From: Flavobacterium xueshanense
GTDB lineage: Bacteria; Bacteroidota; Bacteroidia; Flavobacteriales; Flavobacteriaceae
Length of the DNA stretch: 64,000 bases
NCBI RefSeq assembly: GCF_900112975.1
Contig: NZ_FONQ01000003.1
Coordinates: 158,589-222,588, forward strand
Reading direction: 5' to 3'
A program made the position numbers and the translations under genes. How positions within the stretch are numbered: the first letter of the stretch is position 1; every line of letters begins with the position of its first letter. Shown piece by piece: positions 28,388-37,314 of this stretch. The notes beneath the pieces are model-generated. The model was given only the letters and a program-made list of their open reading frames with translations, was not told the origin of the DNA and searched no databases.

Positions 28388-28398
28388 GTGATGTGTAG

Positions 28399-28929
28399 TT
28401 ATTCTTTTAGTTTATATACTTCGGGTAAATTTCTTCCTAATCCATTATAATCTAAGCCAAAACCAACAATAAATTTATTTGGAATTCGGATTCCAACGTA
28501 ATCTATTTTAATGTTTTTAGTGTAGGCTTCCGGTTTGAAAAAAAGCGTCGCTATCTTAAAATGTTTTACATTTTGTTGCTTGAATAATTCTTTCAATTCC
28601 ACCAACGTGTTACCGGTGTCTACAATATCTTCTATAATAACAACTGAACGTCCAGTCAAATCCTGGTTGAGTCCTATCAATTGTTTCACTTGGTTTGTTG
28701 AAGAGGTTCCTTCATAAGAAGCCATTTTTATAAAAGACACTTCACATGGTTTTTTATATAGTTTCATAAAATCAGAAACAACCATAAAAGCACCATTCAA
28801 AACACCTACAAATACTGGTATTTCATCAGCAAAATCGTCTTCTATCAGGGCAACCATTTTTGTCAAGGCAAATTCTATTTCTTTAGCAGAAATAAACGGA
28901 ACAAATTGTTTATCGAGAAGTTGTATCAT
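28399..28929 (-). CDS. hpt: Hypoxanthine phosphoribosyltransferase
   Basis: The 176-residue product (from MIQLLDKQFVPFIS) is a purine phosphoribosyltransferase: PRPP loop VVIIEDIVDTGNTL, FVGVLNGAFM, and the C-terminal IPNKFIVGFGLDYN typical of HPRT. It converts hypoxanthine or guanine plus PRPP to IMP or GMP. The frame stays open 22 codons upstream to 28995, but a TATCTTTG promoter element lies inside that extension (28954-28961), so transcription would begin after it; I therefore choose ATG 28927-28929. It leads an operon with adk. Confidence 0.93.
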   Translation of the reverse strand: MIQLLDKQFVPFISAKEIEFALTKMVALIEDDFADEIPVFVGVLNGAFMVVSDFMKLYKKPCEVSFIKMASYEGTSSTNQVKQLIGLNQDLTGRSVVIIEDIVDTGNTLVELKELFKQQNVKHFKIATLFFKPEAYTKNIKIDYVGIRIPNKFIVGFGLDYNGLGRNLPEVYKLKE

Positions 28930-28953
28930 TATTTTTGTATTTAAAATAATGTG

Positions 28954-28961
28954 CAAAGATA
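28954..28961 (-). promoter_or_regulatory. -7 element TATCTTTG that fixes the hpt start
   Basis: An exact TAnnTTTG on the minus strand, 24 bases upstream of the chosen hpt ATG and inside the longer open frame. Confidence 0.75.
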
Positions 28962-29117
28962 TAGAATTCGGATTTGTGAATTGATACTTGGGCATTAATT
29001 TGTATTTTTAAGTAAATTTCATAAAAAAGTACCCTAAAAAGTATTAACAATCACAAAAGTCACAAGGGAAATTCCGAAGAAAATAAAATAGCATTTTCCA
29101 ATTCAATCATTATAAAG

Positions 29118-29125
29118 TATCTTTG
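29118..29125 (+). promoter_or_regulatory. -7 element TATCTTTG of purKE
   Basis: An exact TAnnTTTG, 20 bases upstream of the purK ATG. Confidence 0.75.
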
Positions 29126-29145
29126 CTTAAACATACAACTACACA

Positions 29146-30303
29146 ATGAATTATTTTTCTTCTGATTTCAAATTAGGAATTCTCGGTGGCGGACAGCTGG
29201 GCAAAATGCTGTTGTTTGATACCCGGAAATTCGACATACAAACCTACGTCCTGGATCCAAGTGACCAAGCACCTTGCAAAATTGCCTGTGACCAATTTTT
29301 CAAAGGAGACTTAATGGACTTTGAAACGGTTTATAATTTTGGTAAAAAAGTGGACGTTTTGACTTTCGAAATTGAGCTGGTAAATCTGGATGCTTTGGTA
29401 AAACTAGAGAAAGAAGGATTGAAAGTATATCCATCGCCAAAAACGTTGAAACTGATTCAAAATAAAGGAATACAGAAAGATTTTTACATTAAACATACTA
29501 TTCCAACCGCCAATTACAAACGTTTTGACGATCTTAAAAGTCTAGTTGTTTCTATATTGGATTCAAAAACAAAACTGCCGTTTGTATGGAAATGTACCGA
29601 ATTTGGTTATGATGGAAATGGTGTAAAAGTGATTCGGCATATTTCAGATTTGGATAATTTAGCTAATGTTGAATGCATTGCCGAAGAAATGGTTCCGTTC
29701 AAAAATGAATTGGCCGTTATTGTTTGTCGCAATCCTTCCGGTGAAATAAAAACGTATCCTGTCGTGGAAATGGAATTTCATCCGGAAGCCAACCAAGTGG
29801 AATATGTGATTTGTCCTGCTCGAATTAACGACAAAGTAGCCGAAAAAGCTCGAGCAATAGCATTGAACGTTTCCGAGAAATTCAATCATGTGGGATTATT
29901 AGCCGTTGAAATGTTTCAGACCGAAGATGATGAAATCCTCGTGAATGAAGTGGCTCCACGCCCTCATAATTCGGGTCATTATTCTATTGAAGCCAGTTAT
30001 ACGTCCCAATTTGAAAACCATCTACGTGCTATTCTTGATTTGCCTTTGGGAAATACGGATAGTAAAGTCGCTGGAATTATGGTAAACTTAGTCGGTTCCG
30101 CAGGATTTTCTGGAGATGTGATTTATGAAAATATCGAAAAAATATTAGGATGGAATGGTGTAACACCACACATTTACGGGAAGAAACAAACGCGTCCTTT
30201 TAGAAAAATGGGACACGTCACCATCGTAAATGAAGACATCAACGAAGCACGAAGAATTGCTGAAGAGGTGAAGAATACGATTCGAGTAATCAGTGGTCAG
30301 TAA
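29146..30303 (+). CDS. purK: N5-carboxyaminoimidazole ribonucleotide synthase
   Basis: A 385-residue ATP-grasp enzyme: N-terminal LGILGGGQLGKMLLFDTRKF, the ATP-grasp centre (PFVWKCTEFGYDGNGVKVI, CIAEEMVPFKNELAVIV) and NEVAPRPHNSGHYSIEASYTSQFENHLRAI, the PurK signature. It uses ATP and bicarbonate to carboxylate AIR to N5-CAIR. purE, the next enzyme, follows after 56 bases in the same direction. The 5' promoter is clear. Confidence 0.97.
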   Translation: MNYFSSDFKLGILGGGQLGKMLLFDTRKFDIQTYVLDPSDQAPCKIACDQFFKGDLMDFETVYNFGKKVDVLTFEIELVNLDALVKLEKEGLKVYPSPKTLKLIQNKGIQKDFYIKHTIPTANYKRFDDLKSLVVSILDSKTKLPFVWKCTEFGYDGNGVKVIRHISDLDNLANVECIAEEMVPFKNELAVIVCRNPSGEIKTYPVVEMEFHPEANQVEYVICPARINDKVAEKARAIALNVSEKFNHVGLLAVEMFQTEDDEILVNEVAPRPHNSGHYSIEASYTSQFENHLRAILDLPLGNTDSKVAGIMVNLVGSAGFSGDVIYENIEKILGWNGVTPHIYGKKQTRPFRKMGHVTIVNEDINEARRIAEEVKNTIRVISGQ

Positions 30304-30359
30304 ATAGTAATCCGTGGTCAGTCGCAGTTTGCAACTTTAAACTTTAAACGAAAAAAACA

Positions 30360-30842
30360 ATGAAAGTAGCCGTAATAATGGGAAGCATATCCGATATGCC
30401 TATCATGCAAGAAGCCATAGATATCCTAAAAGCATTCGATATAGAAATAGAAGTCGATATCGTTTCGGCACACAGAACACCTGAAAAATTATTTGATTTC
30501 AGCCAAAATGCACACACCCGTGGCATATCGGTTGTTATTGCTGGTGCTGGCGGCGCTGCACATTTGCCTGGAATGGTCGCTTCAATGTCGCCACTTCCTG
30601 TAATTGGCGTTCCTATAAAATCAAGTAATTCCATTGATGGTTGGGACAGTATTTTGTCCATTCTTCAAATGCCAGGCGGAGTTCCCGTTGCAACAGTTGC
30701 GCTTAACGGTGCTAAAAACGCCGGAATTCTTGCCGCTCAAATCATAGGAAGTCACAACAAAAGTGTATTGGAGAAAGTCATTAAATATAAAACAGGATTG
30801 AAAGAAGCCGTTAACATCGCTGCTGAAAGTCTCCAAAAATAG
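30360..30842 (+). CDS. purE: N5-CAIR mutase, PurE class I
   Basis: A 160-residue protein with the PurE motifs MGSISDMPIMQEAIDILK, VSAHRTPEKLFDF (His of the active site), VIAGAGGAAHLPGMVAS and GVPIKSS. It moves the carboxyl group of N5-CAIR to C4 of the imidazole in purine synthesis. Follows purK and ends in a terminator. Confidence 0.98.
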   Translation: MKVAVIMGSISDMPIMQEAIDILKAFDIEIEVDIVSAHRTPEKLFDFSQNAHTRGISVVIAGAGGAAHLPGMVASMSPLPVIGVPIKSSNSIDGWDSILSILQMPGGVPVATVALNGAKNAGILAAQIIGSHNKSVLEKVIKYKTGLKEAVNIAAESLQK

Positions 30843-30868
30843 AAAAAGCTCCATAACGGAGCTTTTTT
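30843..30868. terminator. Terminator after purE
   Basis: AAAAAGCTCC (30843-30852) pairs with GGAGCTTTTT across a short ATAAC loop, followed by T's. It can also serve the convergent gene that ends at 30890. Confidence 0.92.
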
Positions 30869-30889
30869 AAATTTAAATCCTGTCTTTTA

Positions 30890-31561
30890 TCATTCAGCCT
30901 CAGCTGGTATTTCTAAAATCCCTTCAAATTCCGAAGCGATTATATCCTCCTTATTTAACCAATATTCTGAAGTGAGAATGGTATAGTTCAAATTATCCGT
31001 AGTTGTCAAATCCCACAAAACATCCTCTGCTTCTGGGAAAGGAGCGTTTTCATTCATCGCGTGATCAAACAATCTTTTGATAAGATTACCATCAGACAAT
31101 CCTTTGCTCAATAATTTAAGCACATATTCTTTGGTCAATTGAATCTCATTTTCACTTTCTAATGGTGCGATTGTCAGCGTTACGATTGTTGCTTTTGCAT
31201 TGGGAAACTTTCCATTGTATGCTTTAAAAAGCAATTGATTAATATGAAACAATTTCGCATGCAATCCTATTTCCGGATATTCTTCGCAAACTTTATCCAG
31301 AAACATATCATTTGAAATTTGTTGAATTTGACCTTCATTCAAATCTTCTGACAACTTATATTCTAATACGACAACAGCGGCGTCTCTAGGTTCAAAATCG
31401 CTTATTGCCATAAACAACAACTCTCTCAAAGTGGAAGGATCAGCATCCGCAGCATCCGGATAATCGAACTTTTCTAACAGTTTGACGTAGTCTTCATTTG
31501 TCCAATATTCCTCAATTTCATCTACTGTATTCGCGCTATTTATTGTAATTTGATACTTCAT
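30890..31561 (-). CDS. Cytoplasmic acidic protein of unknown function
   Basis: A 223-residue protein without signal peptide or membrane segments and rich in Glu, Asp and Leu (IEEYWTNEDYVKLLEKFDYP, DFEPRDAAVVVLEYKL). The pattern suggests an alpha/beta or mostly helical soluble fold. I recognise no family. It is a single-gene unit, convergent with purKE and divergent from the M3 peptidase gene. The 224-base divergent gap holds only the M3 promoter. Confidence 0.8.
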   Translation of the reverse strand: MKYQITINSANTVDEIEEYWTNEDYVKLLEKFDYPDAADADPSTLRELLFMAISDFEPRDAAVVVLEYKLSEDLNEGQIQQISNDMFLDKVCEEYPEIGLHAKLFHINQLLFKAYNGKFPNAKATIVTLTIAPLESENEIQLTKEYVLKLLSKGLSDGNLIKRLFDHAMNENAPFPEAEDVLWDLTTTDNLNYTILTSEYWLNKEDIIASEFEGILEIPAEAE

Positions 31562-31739
31562 ATTTCTTTTACTATTAATTTTATATTCTACTTAATTGTT
31601 TCCAAAACCAATCATTTTTTTACAATTTAGGGCTTTATTACTGGTAAACGAAATAAATAACATTTAAATAACACAATTACCTCCGCTATTTTGGACCGAA
31701 TCAATTGCTTGGATAACCTAGTTTTTTTTATTAAATCCG

Positions 31740-31747
31740 TACATTTG
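31740..31747 (+). promoter_or_regulatory. -7 element TACATTTG before the M3 peptidase gene
   Basis: An exact TAnnTTTG, 38 bases upstream of the ATG at 31786. Confidence 0.65.
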
Positions 31748-31785
31748 ATATTTTTAAACATGGAATTATTTTATCAAAAATACAA

Positions 31786-33813
31786 ATGAGCATCTTAACC
31801 CACCATTTCAATACAAAATACAATACAGCACCTTTTTCGAAAATTAAAAACGAAGATTTCCTTCCCGCTTTCCAAAAAGGAATCGAATTGGCAAAATCCG
31901 AAATCGATGCAATTGTACGAAATCCAATAAAACCCACTTTCGAAAACACTATTGAAGCATTGGCATTCAGCGGCGATGTTTTAGACCGAATCTCAAGCAT
32001 TTTTTTCAATTTGAATTCAGCAGAAACGAATGACGAAATTCAAAAAATCGCTCAGGAAGTTTCCCCGTTATTATCTGAATTTGGAAATGATGTTCGCCTT
32101 AATCCTGATTTATTCGCTCGAGTAAAAACCGTTTATGAGCATCGAGAAAAACTAAATCTCAATCCGGAACAAACCACGCTTTTGGACAAAAAATACAAAA
32201 GCTTTTCCAGAAACGGAGCAAACTTACCGGAAGACAAAAAGAATCAATTACGAGAAATTGACAAAGAATTATCGAAATTGAGTTTGCAGTTTGGCGAAAA
32301 TGTATTGGCCGAAACGCAAGCCTATCAATTACATATTACAAACAAAGAAGATTTAGCTGGCTTACCGGAAGGAATTATCGAAGCCGCTCGCTCTTTGGCT
32401 AAAAGCCAAGAAAAAGAAGGCTGGGTTTTTACTTTAGATTACCCAAGTTATGTTCCGTTTGTGACGTACGCTGACAATCGCGAATTGCGCAAGAAAATAG
32501 TAATTGCTTTTGGTGCCAAAGGTTTTCAAAACAACGAATTTGACAATCAGGAAATCGTATTGAAAATTGCCAAATTGCGTTTTGACAGAGCGCAAGTTTT
32601 AGGTTACGGTACTCATGCTCATTTTGTGCTTAAAGAACGAATGGCAGAAAGTCCGGAGAAAGTAAAAACATTCTCGAATGATTTATTGGAAAAAGCCAAA
32701 CCGGCAGCTTTGAAAGAATTTGCACAATTAAACGCTTTCGCAAAAGAGTTACACGGAATCGAACAACTCGAGAAATGGGACGGCGCCTATTACTCCGAGA
32801 AATTGAAGCAGCAATTATTCAACTTGGATGATGAAATACTGAAACCGTATTTTCAATTAGAAAAAGTTTTGGACGGTGCTTTTGCAGTAGCGCAAAAATT
32901 ATACGGAATCACTTTCGAAGAAATTTACCAAGTAGATAAATACCATGAAGAAGTAAAAACGTACGAAGTAAAAGATGAAAACGCCCAACTGGTTGCTGTT
33001 TTTTATGCTGATTTCTTTCCAAGAAAAGGCAAACGAAACGGTGCTTGGATGACTTCTTTTAAATCGCAATATATTAAAAAAGGAATTAACGAAAGACCTC
33101 ATATTTCTATTGTGTGTAATTTTACGAAACCTACCGAAACAAAACCATCCTTACTAACTTTTAACGAAGTAACAACTTTGTTTCATGAATTTGGTCACGC
33201 GTTGCACGGCATGTTAGCCAACACCACGTATCCAAGTTTATCTGGAACCTCTGTGTACTGGGATTTTGTGGAATTACCAAGTCAGATTCTTGAAAACTGG
33301 TGTTATGAACCGGAAGCTTTAGCTTTGTTTGCGTATCATTATGAAACTGGCGAAATAATTCCGATGGAATTAGTCCATAAAATTAAAGAAAGCGCGAGTT
33401 TCCAGGAAGGAATTGCAACGATGCGTCAATTGAGTTTTGGATTATTAGACATGGCATGGCACGCTGAAGATCCTTCGAACATCAAAGACATAAAAGCTTT
33501 TGAAACTGAACAATTTGCAGCCACACAATTGTATCCTGATGTAAAGGAAAATGCAATGAGTACTTCTTTCTCCCACATTTTTCAAGGCGGCTATTCATCC
33601 GGTTATTACAGTTATAAATGGGCCGAAGTGCTGGATGCTGACGCTTTTGAATATTTTCAGGAAAAAGGTATTTTCAATAAAGAAGTCGCAACCAAGTTCA
33701 AAGAAAACGTACTCTCGAAAGGCGGAACAGAACACCCGATGATTTTGTACAAACGTTTTAGAGGACAAGAACCAAAACCGGAAGCATTATTGAGAAGAGC
33801 TGGATTGATTTAA
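31786..33813 (+). CDS. M3-family metallopeptidase (Dcp/oligopeptidase A-like)
   Basis: This 675-residue zinc peptidase has the HEFGHALHG motif (His467, Glu468, His471) with the third ligand Glu in the downstream YWDFVELPSQILENW segment, which is characteristic of M3A peptidyl-dipeptidases and oligopeptidases. No signal peptide is visible, so it is probably cytoplasmic and degrades peptides from protein turnover; Dcp-like enzymes can also be periplasmic. Length and both halves are complete. Conservation of the C-terminal GYYSYKWAEVLDADAFEYF supports the family. Confidence 0.93.
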   Translation: MSILTHHFNTKYNTAPFSKIKNEDFLPAFQKGIELAKSEIDAIVRNPIKPTFENTIEALAFSGDVLDRISSIFFNLNSAETNDEIQKIAQEVSPLLSEFGNDVRLNPDLFARVKTVYEHREKLNLNPEQTTLLDKKYKSFSRNGANLPEDKKNQLREIDKELSKLSLQFGENVLAETQAYQLHITNKEDLAGLPEGIIEAARSLAKSQEKEGWVFTLDYPSYVPFVTYADNRELRKKIVIAFGAKGFQNNEFDNQEIVLKIAKLRFDRAQVLGYGTHAHFVLKERMAESPEKVKTFSNDLLEKAKPAALKEFAQLNAFAKELHGIEQLEKWDGAYYSEKLKQQLFNLDDEILKPYFQLEKVLDGAFAVAQKLYGITFEEIYQVDKYHEEVKTYEVKDENAQLVAVFYADFFPRKGKRNGAWMTSFKSQYIKKGINERPHISIVCNFTKPTETKPSLLTFNEVTTLFHEFGHALHGMLANTTYPSLSGTSVYWDFVELPSQILENWCYEPEALALFAYHYETGEIIPMELVHKIKESASFQEGIATMRQLSFGLLDMAWHAEDPSNIKDIKAFETEQFAATQLYPDVKENAMSTSFSHIFQGGYSSGYYSYKWAEVLDADAFEYFQEKGIFNKEVATKFKENVLSKGGTEHPMILYKRFRGQEPKPEALLRRAGLI

Positions 33814-33826
33814 TTCTAAATATTAT

Positions 33827-33857
33827 AAAAACCGAAGTAATAGGTTTCGGGTTTTTT
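33827..33857 (+). terminator. Probable terminator after the M3 peptidase gene
   Basis: AAAAACCGAA and TTTCGGGTTTTTT can pair with one bulged G and are followed by T's. Confidence 0.55.
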
Positions 33858-33902
33858 GATAGATTTTCAGTATACGTACAAAAAATTAAAATCCAATGAA
33901 AT

Positions 33903-34616
33903 ATGAGTTTTTTAAAAGCCGAATGGAATAATTTAGCATTGATTAATTACGAAGTCAATCCGGAAATTCTGCAAAAATATGTCCCAAAAGGAACAGAAAT
34001 AGATTTCTGGAACGGCAAATGTTATGTTAGTTTTATTGGATTCCTATTTGAAAACGTGCGCGTTTTGGGAATGAAAATACCTTTTCATTCTGATTTTGAA
34101 GAGGTAAATCTTCGCTTTTATGTGAGACGATTAGAAAATGGAGTATGGAAAAGAGGTGCGGTTTTTATCAGCGAAATTGTTCCAAAACACGCTATTACAC
34201 TTGTTGCAAATACGTTTTACAATGAGCATTATAGAACGCTACCGATGAAACATACTTTGAAAGTGAATGAAAACTCCAGAGAATTTACGTACCAATGGAA
34301 GGTAAACAATAACTGGAATACTATTCATGTAGAAACCAATATAGATCCAGTTACAATTGAACCCGATTCCGAAGCTGAGTTTATCACGGAGCATTATTTT
34401 GGCTATACCAAAATTAACGAAAATGCAACTTTTGAATACCAAGTCACGCATCCCAGATGGCAACAATTTGAAGTAATTAAGAACGAGTCAGTAATTGATT
34501 TTGAAGGTGTTTACGGAAAAGAATTTGCTTTTATCAAGGATTTAAAACCTACATCTGTATTTCTGGCCATTGGCTCAAAAATTACAATTGAAGACAAACG
34601 AAAAATACAAATGTAA
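33903..34616 (+). CDS. DUF2071 (YqjF-like) protein
   Basis: A 237-residue protein starting MSFLKAEWNNLALINYEV. The segments VPKGTEIDFWNGKCYVSFIGF, FEEVNLRFYVRRLENGVWKRG and VFISEIVPKHAITLVANTFYNE match the DUF2071/YqjF family, which has an acetoacetate-decarboxylase-like fold but no known reaction. The SRPBCC gene starts at its stop codon (TAATG), so the two are translationally coupled and probably work together. Confidence 0.85.
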   Translation: MSFLKAEWNNLALINYEVNPEILQKYVPKGTEIDFWNGKCYVSFIGFLFENVRVLGMKIPFHSDFEEVNLRFYVRRLENGVWKRGAVFISEIVPKHAITLVANTFYNEHYRTLPMKHTLKVNENSREFTYQWKVNNNWNTIHVETNIDPVTIEPDSEAEFITEHYFGYTKINENATFEYQVTHPRWQQFEVIKNESVIDFEGVYGKEFAFIKDLKPTSVFLAIGSKITIEDKRKIQM

Positions 34617-35071
34617 TGACCAAAATAAAAATTAGGACCAAAATAAAAGCTCCCATACAAACTGTTTTTGACATTTCCAGAGACATCGATTTTCACCAAA
34701 AATCTGCCAGTCCTACAAACGAAACAGCCATTGACGGAGTCACTTCTGGATTGATAAATTACAACCAAACGGTGACTTGGCGCGGGAAACATTTTGGTTT
34801 TTATCTGACGCACAAAAGCCGAATAACAGCAATGAATCAGTATGATTATTTTGTGGATGAGATGGAGGAAGGAAAATTCAAATCCTTCCGACATGAACAT
34901 ATTTTTTACGAAAAAAATGGACTAACCGTAATGAAAGACAAAGTATTTTACGAAGTTCCCTATGGTATCTTTGGTGAATTGTTTGATTTTTTGTTTCTAA
35001 AAAATCACATGATTAATTTTATTCTCGAAAGAAACAAAGTATTGAAAGCTTTTTCTGAAAGTAAGCAATGA
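34616..35071 (+). CDS. SRPBCC-fold (START-like) protein
   Basis: A 151-residue protein that starts MTKIKIRTKIKAPIQTVFDI, followed by the SRPBCC pattern (RDIDFHQKSAS, VTWRGKHFGF, HEHIFYEKNGLTVMKDKVFY, PYGIFGELFDFLF). The fold binds hydrophobic ligands. PYG-x-GE-L and the terminal arrangement resemble the proteins often called cell division inhibitor, a label with weak support. It overlaps the DUF2071 stop codon by one base. Confidence 0.85.
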   Translation: MTKIKIRTKIKAPIQTVFDISRDIDFHQKSASPTNETAIDGVTSGLINYNQTVTWRGKHFGFYLTHKSRITAMNQYDYFVDEMEEGKFKSFRHEHIFYEKNGLTVMKDKVFYEVPYGIFGELFDFLFLKNHMINFILERNKVLKAFSESKQ

Positions 35072-35114
35072 CAACCAGTAAACAATAGGGATGTTTACAG
35101 CCAAAAAAATAACA

Positions 35115-36230
35115 TTATTTCAAAAATTCCCTGAAATTCTCTTTACTTATTACTAGAAAACTTGGTTGATAGGCATCTTGAAATGATTTGGGTAATTTGG
35201 TTTTTTTATTTGAAGACCATTTAAATTCAAAAGCACTTACCGCATCAGCATTAGTTTCGACATAATCTATTTCCTGTTGCTGAGTAGTTCTCCAAAAATA
35301 AGGTTTTGACAAACTTTGGGTATAAGAAAGCTTCTTAAGTCGCTCCGAAACTAAAAAATTTTCCCATATAGCGCCTTTGTCTTGACGAAATTCTAAAGAA
35401 TTGAAATTTCCAATCAACATATTTCGAACACCATTGTCGTAGAAATAGATTTTTCTATTCGCTTTTATTTCATTTCTTAAGTTTTTACTAAAACTATTCA
35501 ATCTGAAAATTACAAAAGCTTTCTCCAGCAAATCTATATAATTATTAACTGTATTTTTATCCACACCAACTAATTGTGCAATTTCATTATAGCTGACCTC
35601 ACTGCCAACCTGAAAGGCCAATGCCTGTAAAATTTTCTCTAAAACTTCTGATTTCCTAATGCCCGCTAAGCTCAAAACATCTTTAAATAAGTAACTGGAA
35701 ACAAGATTTTTTAAAATTTCATATTCATTCCCAAAGTTGTTTATGACATCAGGATACATTCCATAAAGCAACCGCAACTCCAATTGTTGTTGCGCTTTTA
35801 TAAACCCTACATTACTTTCAAATTCACTCCATGAAATGGGGTACAATCGGTATTCAAATTTTCGACCAGTCAATGGCTCTTGGGTAACATGATTAATATC
35901 AAAAGCTGAAGAGCCGCTAACAATTACATGTACATTTTTGATTTGATCAACAATAATCTTTAATTTCAAACCAATATTAGGAATGCGTTGCACCTCATCA
36001 ATAAAGACATATTTATAATTCGCAATAATATTTTTTAAGGTTTCTGTATTTGCATTTGCTAAAGTATCTGACACAACTGCATCATCGCCATCAAGAAACA
36101 GAAACGGAATATCTCTCAACAAAGAATTCACCAATGTAGTTTTACCTACTTGACGCGGGCCTATCAAGACGATAACTTTTCCTTTATCTAAATTATTCTT
36201 TATTACTGGGGTTAAATCTCTAACAATCAT
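35115..36230 (-). CDS. DUF4143-type AAA ATPase
   Basis: A 371-residue protein with an AAA_14 ATPase domain (Walker A GPRQVGKTT, about 24-32; Walker B KYVFIDEVQRI, 73-83; sensor VHVIVSGSSAFDI), a winged-helix region (VSYNEIAQLVGVDKNTVNNYIDLLEKA, about 209-235) and a C-terminal DUF4143 region with the nuclease-like FYDNGVRN, GAIWENFLV, FWRTTQQQEIDYVE and FEFKWS motifs. The E/D..ExK pattern resembles a PD-(D/E)XK core. Such ATPases are scattered and mobile, and their function is not established. It has its own promoter overlapped by tandem palindromes, which suggests autoregulation through the winged helix. Confidence 0.88.
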   Translation of the reverse strand: MIVRDLTPVIKNNLDKGKVIVLIGPRQVGKTTLVNSLLRDIPFLFLDGDDAVVSDTLANANTETLKNIIANYKYVFIDEVQRIPNIGLKLKIIVDQIKNVHVIVSGSSAFDINHVTQEPLTGRKFEYRLYPISWSEFESNVGFIKAQQQLELRLLYGMYPDVINNFGNEYEILKNLVSSYLFKDVLSLAGIRKSEVLEKILQALAFQVGSEVSYNEIAQLVGVDKNTVNNYIDLLEKAFVIFRLNSFSKNLRNEIKANRKIYFYDNGVRNMLIGNFNSLEFRQDKGAIWENFLVSERLKKLSYTQSLSKPYFWRTTQQQEIDYVETNADAVSAFEFKWSSNKKTKLPKSFQDAYQPSFLVISKENFREFLK

Positions 36231-36246
36231 GACTGTGAATTTTATT

Positions 36247-36279
36247 CAAATATACTACTAATATATCCTATTCACCAAA
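36247..36279 (-). promoter_or_regulatory. Promoter of the DUF4143 ATPase gene
   Basis: On the minus strand TTTG (36276-36279) and TATATTTG (36247-36254) are 21 bases apart, a full -33/-7 match. The -33 box lies inside the first TTCACCAA half-site of the operator array. Confidence 0.8.
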
Positions 36280-36344
36280 TTAATACTATTATTGGTGAAC
36301 GTATTCACCAAATTAATACTATTATTGGTGAACGTATTCACCAA
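36271..36344 (-). repeat. Tandem 33-bp palindromic operator array
   Basis: TTCACCAA-N13-TTGGTGAA occurs twice with a period of 33 bases (36271-36299 and 36304-36332), followed by a third half-site TTCACCAA at 36337-36344. Spacers between the two arms are identical. The array covers the -33 box of the ATPase gene and separates it from the UbiA-like gene that ends at 36356. Not a CRISPR: no unique spacers. Confidence 0.85.
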
Positions 36345-36355
36345 TTAAGTGCTTT

Positions 36356-37168
36356 TTAAAATAATAAAAGTAACAACCACCAAACTATTGGAATGCTTTC
36401 TACGCAAAAAGAAGTGTAATATTTTGATCGTTTTTCATTGGCAAAAATCAAAAATAATGAAATCATCAGTACTAAAATGAAGTTTACAATCAATTGATCT
36501 TTATCTAAATTACTTTTAAAAAACTCCAAAAAATAAAACGGAATCAAAAGTATCGATCCCAATATTTTGGTATGCTTTACTCCTATTTGTTGCGGAACGG
36601 TTTTAAGATGCGGATCATCATATTCCAAATCAATGATTTCAAAAATCAGAACTAACACGAAAATCAGGATAAAGCGCTGCACGAATTTTAAATAAAAGTC
36701 TGGAGTAACTGGTATTTCCGAATCTAAAATTGGTAATCCCAACGTGACGCCCACCCAACACAACGCCACAATATAAATTTTGACACCAGCCCAATTCCTC
36801 GCGTTTTTCTTGTTCGGAAAAAAGGGAAGCGTATACAGCAATGTAATACTCAAAAACGCAATGGCAACAATTTGGGTAACGCGTTCCAGCTGAAAAAAAT
36901 AAAAGCCAACCAAAATAAACGAACAAAAACTGAACAAAGTAATTATTTTAAGTTCCTTCCGCATTTGTATTTTTTTGGCCCGAGCCAAAGCATCATATTT
37001 TACAAAATTATATCCTACAATGGTACCAAAAAAAGCAAAGTTAGCAACTGCATCACCTTCAGGAATGTGGAACATATATTGCGTCATTCGCACCAAGGCG
37101 TAACACGACAAACCCACGTGAATACTACCATTTAAATAAAAATTGAATATTAGTTTAAAAAACCTCAT
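36356..37168 (-). CDS. UbiA-like membrane prenyltransferase-superfamily protein
   Basis: A 270-residue protein with about eight transmembrane helices. Two aspartate motifs fit the UbiA superfamily: N54..D59 (YNFVKYD, first motif weak) and DLEYD at 180-184 (DxxxD, second motif). UbiA enzymes transfer prenyl groups in quinone, heme or lipid synthesis. The first motif has fewer Asp residues than classical members, so activity is uncertain. It ends beside the operator array and is divergent from gcvP. Confidence 0.6.
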   Translation of the reverse strand: MRFFKLIFNFYLNGSIHVGLSCYALVRMTQYMFHIPEGDAVANFAFFGTIVGYNFVKYDALARAKKIQMRKELKIITLFSFCSFILVGFYFFQLERVTQIVAIAFLSITLLYTLPFFPNKKNARNWAGVKIYIVALCWVGVTLGLPILDSEIPVTPDFYLKFVQRFILIFVLVLIFEIIDLEYDDPHLKTVPQQIGVKHTKILGSILLIPFYFLEFFKSNLDKDQLIVNFILVLMISLFLIFANEKRSKYYTSFCVESIPIVWWLLLLLF

Positions 37169-37314
37169 TAGACAAAATTAATCAAAGTGTTAATAAGAAC
37201 GGCTTTTAGTTGAAAAATTCACAGAAAATCAAGTTAAAAAAGGCAATTAATAGCATATTAATATTTAATTTTACAGCCTTTAAAACTAGAAACACACAAC
37301 CCATTTTATATACA

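Noticed and set aside
36271..36344. Possible CRISPR array
   Set aside because: Repeat units are adjacent with identical internal spacers and no unique spacers; no cas genes. It is an operator array.
37210..37314. N-terminal extension of gcvP
   Set aside because: The first 35 codons do not resemble P proteins; the ATG at 37315 matches the family start.
37169..37314. Glycine riboswitch upstream of gcvP
   Set aside because: No paired conserved cores or terminator-like structure are visible in this short AT-rich gap.
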